A stretch of DNA of 64,000 nucleotides from NCBI RefSeq assembly GCF_014643455.1, contig NZ_BMJM01000011.1, positions 1 to 64,000 on the forward strand, given 5' to 3'. The position numbers and the translations under genes were made by a program. The stretch comes from Sandarakinorhabdus glacialis. Its GTDB lineage: Bacteria > Pseudomonadota > Alphaproteobacteria > Sphingomonadales > Sphingomonadaceae. The notes beneath the pieces were generated by a model. That model was given only the letters and a program-made list of their open reading frames with translations. It made no database searches and was not told where the DNA came from. Of this stretch, positions 60,578 through 64,000 are shown piece after piece. Numbering within the stretch: position 1 is the first letter of the stretch; each line of letters starts with the position of its first letter.

Positions 60578-60609
60578 GCTAACATTTTCCACATTTTCCG
60601 CTTTCGACG
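60578..60609 (+). repeat. About 30-bp intergenic motif, copy 3
   Basis: It reads GCTAACATTTTCCACATTTT and continues CCGCTTTCGACG. It differs from copy 2 at three positions. It sits upstream of rho in opposite orientation to that gene. Confidence 0.85.
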
Positions 60610-60755
60610 GTTTCTTATGATCGCGGGTGGGGTTGGCGGGGTGTCGCGGAATCAACGGGGCTGGCCTGAACTTTTCCATTCCGGGCTTGTAACCTATTTG
60701 GCGATAAACGCAAGGGTTTTGGGTCGGGCGGGGTCGGGAGATCGAGCTTGCGGGG

Positions 60756-60785
60756 CGATGGATGCTGAAACGAGTTCAGCATGAC
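60756..60785. repeat. REP-like family 1, half copy
   Basis: Only one arm is present (ATGGATGCTGAAACGAGTTC then AGCATGACG), with a single base change in the core. It lies 23 bases after the end of the MmeI-like gene; without its partner arm no long hairpin can form. Confidence 0.75.
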
Positions 60786-60807
60786 GAACGGGTGGTTTGC
60801 GGGTCCG

Positions 60808-63669
60808 CTACGCCGGGGTCGCTTTTGCCCTAGCGCGGGCGATGCGGGTGTTGGCGCGGGCGCCGGTGGTGGCGAGGGGATCGACAAGGGCGGCGTAGCG
60901 GGTGAACAGATGCTCGACGCGGTCGCGATCGGAAGTGAAGGGTTCGGCGCGATAGAGGCGATCGACGGCGCGATCGAGCGCGGTGTGGGCGGCACGCAGG
61001 TCGGCGGGCATGGTCAGCGGGTCGTAGAGCTGGGCGAGGCTTGAGGTTGGATGGTTGGTGCGGGCGGTGAGGACGGCTTCAGCGAGGGCGGAGATGCGAT
61101 CGCGCTGGGTGTCGGTGGCGGTCGGCCATGGGAAGGTGTTGTAGACCAGGCCGATGGAGTAGCGATAATCGCTCTTTAGCCGCCCGCCGATATGGCTGAG
61201 CCATGCCATGTGCATTCGGTTTGTAAGGAGGCCGAAATCATAGGGAGTCGCATCGAGCATGACGCGAACAAGGTTACTTGGGATGGTCGGCGGTTCCAGC
61301 CAACCGATCGGAATGTAGTCTCGGCGTTCGGAGCTTACTTCTGGAATTACAAGAAATGACCCGTCCGGTATCACTGTCACATGATATTCTCGAGGCGTCA
61401 GGGCCAACGCAGAAGATGATATTCCCGTTGGACCTTCGCATCATATTTAGCGTTTTTCCGCTGGATCATGCCTAGCCGGAATTGTCGCACGTTTTGAATG
61501 CGTGCCATCAATTTGGGGAATCGGGCCAGCTCATCGGGTCCAACATTTTGCAGTGCTGCGATCCATCGATTGCCGCCATTGATGAACTCTTCCGCGCCTA
61601 TGTATGGGTGCAGCAATTTGTCGGCTCGCGGCTCCGTCGAAAGTAGCTGCGCACGCTCGCCCGGATCAAAGATCAGATAACCTCCGTCGATAGGTTTTGA
61701 GCCAATGACAATGTTTCGGGCATCGTTGATCGGTTTACCTTCTTCTCTGACAACCAAATGCCGAACGGCGTCGCTCCGTGCCGCAAATAGATATGCAGTC
61801 AGCGAGTTGAACCGAGCTTCGACGGCTTCCCCCTTGCCATTGTCGTAACTGAACAGGCGCTTCTCTTTCGGCTCGGCATCGCGATGCGCCAGACCGACAA
61901 TTACGACATGGACGTGAGCCTTGCCGCGCGCTTCGCTGTCCCAGATGAAGCTGCGGTGGGCGAAGGCGATTTCCCAGCCGGCCTTGAAAACGAGGGGCCA
62001 AAGCTGGGCGACCTGTTCGCCCTGGCAGATTGAATTGGTCGACACAAAGGCGATCCGGGCCTGTGACCGGCCGAGATATGCGACAGCCCTCAGGAACCAC
62101 GCAGCGACATAATCGAGGGTGCCGCCGCTGCCGCCAAGGCCGGCGATGCGGCGGACCTGGGCGCGCTGGGTCTCGGTCTGGAACTTGGCGCCGACGAACG
62201 GGGGATTCCCCATGACATAGCTGCACCTCGCCGCCGGGATCACGTCGTTCCAGTCGATCTCAAGCGCATCGCCGTGGTGGATGTTGGCGGACTGCTTGAG
62301 CGGGATGCGGGCGAAGTTGGTGGAGAAGGTGGCGGCCAGTGCGTTGTTGGCGATGTGATCGGCCATCCACATGGCGACTTCGGCGATGCGGGCGGGGAAT
62401 TCCTCGTATTCGATGCCGTGGAACTGGCCGACGTCGACCCGGGCCAGCAAGGCGAGATCGATGAAACCCTGGCGCAAGCCGCTGGCGGTATCACGGGGAT
62501 ACAGGGCCTCCAGGCAGTCCATTTCGAGGCGGCGGATCTCGCGATAGGCGATGACGAGGAAGTTGCCGCAGCCGCAGGCGGGGTCGAGAAGGTTGAGGCG
62601 GGCGAGCTTGTTCTGGAACTCCTGCAACGCCGCGCCGCGCCCGGTGCGGCGGGTTTTCAGGGTCGCCAGCTCGGCGGACAGGTCATCGAGGAACAGCGGC
62701 CCGATGACCTTCATGATGTTCAACTCGCTGGTGTAATGCGCGCCCTTGGCACGGCGTTCGCGGGCGTTCATCACCGGCTGGAACAGCGAGCCGAAAATGG
62801 CCGGGGAGACCTTCGACCAGTTGAAGCGCGCGGCATCGAGAAGCATCTCGCGCATCGCGGCATCGAAAACCGGCGTGCGGACGTGGCCCGAGAACAGCGC
62901 GCCGTTGACGTAGGGGAAGGCGTTCCATTCCGCCGACAGGCCGGCCATGCGGCGTTCGCACCGGGGTATCGAGAATGTCGAACAATTCGATGAGGGCGCG
63001 TCCGGTGTCGGTGCCATCGGCCTTGGTGTCGAAATCGATCAGCTGGAGGAAAATGTCCTTGGGCTCGAAAATGCCGGTGTCGTCGGCGAACAGGCAGAAC
63101 AGCAGGCGGACCAGCAGGCGTTCGAGATCATGACCGGTGTAGCCGCGATCCTCCAGCGCATCGTGGAGGCGGCCCATCAGCTCGGCGGCCTTGATGTTGA
63201 CGCTGGCCTGGGTGGTGAAGCTGCGCTGGCGGCCGAGGATGAAGGCGAAGGCTTCGATGTGCTGGTGAAGTTCAGGGAGGGTGAAATGGGTGTCGGCGCC
63301 GGTTTCGAGGTCGAGCAGGTGCCAGCGCTGAAAATCGCAGGTCAGGACGTAGCGTGGTTGGTCGCGATCATCGAGCCAGTCGACGTAATCGAGTGCCTGG
63401 CCGCGGGCCTTTTTGAGGTCGAGGCCGGCGCTTTTCTGTTCGACGAGCAATTGGCCGGGCCAGAACAGATCGATGAAGCCGGCGCGGGATTTATCGAGGG
63501 TCTGGACGCGCTTTTCATACGACGCGACGGTGCGGCGCTTGACGCCGAAGATGGCGAAGAATTCGTTGTAGAAGGTCTGGGTGTCGCCTTTTTCATAGGT
63601 CGCGGTTGCCCATTCGGCGGCGAAATCGCGGGCTCGCGCGGCGATGACGTCCCAACCCAGTCTTTGCAT
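60808..63669 (-). pseudogene. Frameshifted MmeI-type (type IIL) restriction-modification enzyme
   Basis: A 2862-base gene whose product is readable in three segments, together about 950 residues, the length of MmeI-like fused nuclease/methylase proteins. Segment 1 (from ATG 63669, GGGGGAG upstream) carries the nuclease motif D67-x9-E77-x-K79 (FIDLFWPGQLLVEQK). Segment 2 carries the N6-adenine methylase motifs: LLDPACGCGNFLVIAYREI and VMGNPPFVGAKF. Segment 3 (from about 61430) carries FLVIPEVSSERRDYIPIGWL and the target-recognition end. The frame changes near 62955-62965 (one extra base, in CCCCGG) and again near 61400-61440. Either the gene is dead or there are two sequence errors. Confidence 0.8.
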
Positions 63670-63765
63670 AAATGCTCCCCCGGGGTTTGGTAGAGGATGG
63701 CGGGGGAAAGGGGAATCCCATGAATGGGGTTCGGGGGGCTGGCTGGGGGAGGGGCTTTTGGTGGA

Positions 63766-63833
63766 GGAAGGAAGGAAGGAAGGAAGGAAGGAAGGAAGGA
63801 AGGAAGGAAGGAAGGAAGGAAGGAAGGAAGGAA
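63766..63833. repeat. Tetranucleotide tract (GGAA)17
   Basis: Seventeen perfect GGAA units, 68 bases with no interruption. The tract ends where a family 3 element begins and lies 97 bases upstream of the ATG of the MmeI-like gene. Other copies of the element carry only 2 or 3 units, so this tract is an expansion. Such tracts change length by slipped-strand mispairing. Confidence 0.95.
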
Positions 63834-63928
63834 CCCTCCCCCGACCCCTCCCTTGAAGAAGGGAGGGGGGAAGACAAGGCAGGGTCGCCTGGCCCCGGTC
63901 CCTCCCTTGAAGAAGGGAGGGGGGAAGG
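63834..63928. repeat. Two family 3 inverted-repeat units beside the GGAA tract
   Basis: Unit 1: CCCCTCCCTT (63845-63854), GAAG, AAGGGAGGGG (63859-63868). Unit 2: CCCTCCCTT (63900-63908), GAAG, AAGGGAGGG (63913-63921). Each can form a 9-10 bp perfect stem. The two lie in direct orientation 55 bases apart, between the restriction gene and the gene starting at 63964. Confidence 0.8.
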
Positions 63929-63963
63929 TAGAGAGTGGAGCGTGTCTTGGGAAAGGGACTGTG

Positions 63964-64000
63964 ATGGCTGTGACGGCGACCGGGGATTACGACGAGGGCA
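63964..64000 (+). CDS. Possible start of a gene running out of the window
   Basis: ATG at 63964 opens a frame MAVTATGDYDEG that is still open at the window end. GGGAAAGGGA lies about 5 bases upstream as a possible ribosome-binding site. Too short to identify. Confidence 0.35.
   Translation, partial: MAVTATGDYDEG

Larger units (their letters stand above)
60394..60807. other. Intergenic region upstream of rho
   Basis: These 414 bases contain no convincing gene. They hold the rho leader and promoter region (nearest rho), one copy of the about 30-bp motif at 60578-60609, and a half copy of the family 1 repeat at 60756-60785, close to the end of the broken restriction gene. TTAACG occurs at 60568-60573 just before the motif. 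Confidence 0.6.

Noticed and set aside
30051-60609. About 15-kb spacing of the three 30-bp motifs as a periodic signal
   Set aside because: Only two intervals (about 15.0 and 15.5 kb), differing orientation, and no copy about 15 kb before the first; too little to claim periodicity.
63593-63877. Open frame with FLPS repeats through the GGAA tract
   Set aside because: The repeats are a by-product of the tetranucleotide and the frame then runs out of frame into the restriction gene. Kept only as a possible leader frame in the finding.

Overview
The window reads as chromosome of a GC-rich alphaproteobacterium, most likely a sphingomonad. This is inferred from gene content (CobST, EI-Ntr PtsP, NasST, RcnB-like proteins, the argH/lipoprotein/lysA order) and from dispersed intergenic inverted repeats. 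Coding density is very high and genes often overlap by 4 bases. No 16S marker is present, so the genus is not claimed.

Layout. 0.1-4.5 kb: an rnr/chaA-like/GST operon on the minus strand and a small secreted protein. 4.5-6.8 kb: an Atm1/HMT1-type ABC exporter, then a degraded antitoxin remnant lying between two kinds of repeat. 6.8-18.4 kb: a complete assimilatory nitrate cluster on the minus strand. NasT and NasS lead; a leader with an intrinsic terminator and competing hairpins follows; then come narK, an outer-membrane channel, nirB, nirD, nasA, the siroheme gene cobA and a TrmH-family rRNA/tRNA methylase, all joined by short overlaps. 18.4-22.7 kb: alkA, a LytS/LytTR two-component pair, an RcnB-like Asp/Arg-repeat protein and ubiG. 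22.8-28.8 kb: lysC, a nitronate monooxygenase-like gene and ptsP, then YciI-like and LrgAB-like genes. 28.9-38.3 kb: rpmB, a GNAT gene, an esterase-like gene, recQ, two glycine-zipper envelope proteins, cobT/cobS, a J-protein, bolA and tRNA-Thr(UGU). 38.3-49.2 kb: an isomerase, a TPR protein, an FAH-family gene, purB, priA, a Tat-exported DUF885 protein, a flippase and a flavin reductase. 49.2-54.3 kb: a signalling operon (OmpR-type regulator, FecR/LysM protein, CHASE2 histidine kinase). 54.5-60.4 kb: galU, lysA, an LptM-like lipoprotein, argH, a TlpA-like thioredoxin and rho. 60.8-63.7 kb: a frameshifted MmeI-type (type IIL) restriction-modification gene. A 17-copy GGAA tetranucleotide tract lies just upstream of it.

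How the genes work together. NarK imports nitrate or nitrite, NasA reduces nitrate, NirBD reduces nitrite to ammonium, and CobA makes the siroheme precursor that NirB needs. NasS and NasT would sense nitrate and release the leader terminator. LysC, LysA and ArgH belong to aspartate-family and arginine synthesis. PtsP belongs to the nitrogen PTS.

The most interesting signals are non-coding or structural. They are the GGAA tract carried by a dispersed repeat family beside the broken restriction gene, a roughly 30-bp motif present three times between genes, the nitrate-operon attenuator, and two genes (argH and the J-protein) whose best-placed initiation codon appears to be ATC, each 7 bases after a Shine-Dalgarno sequence.
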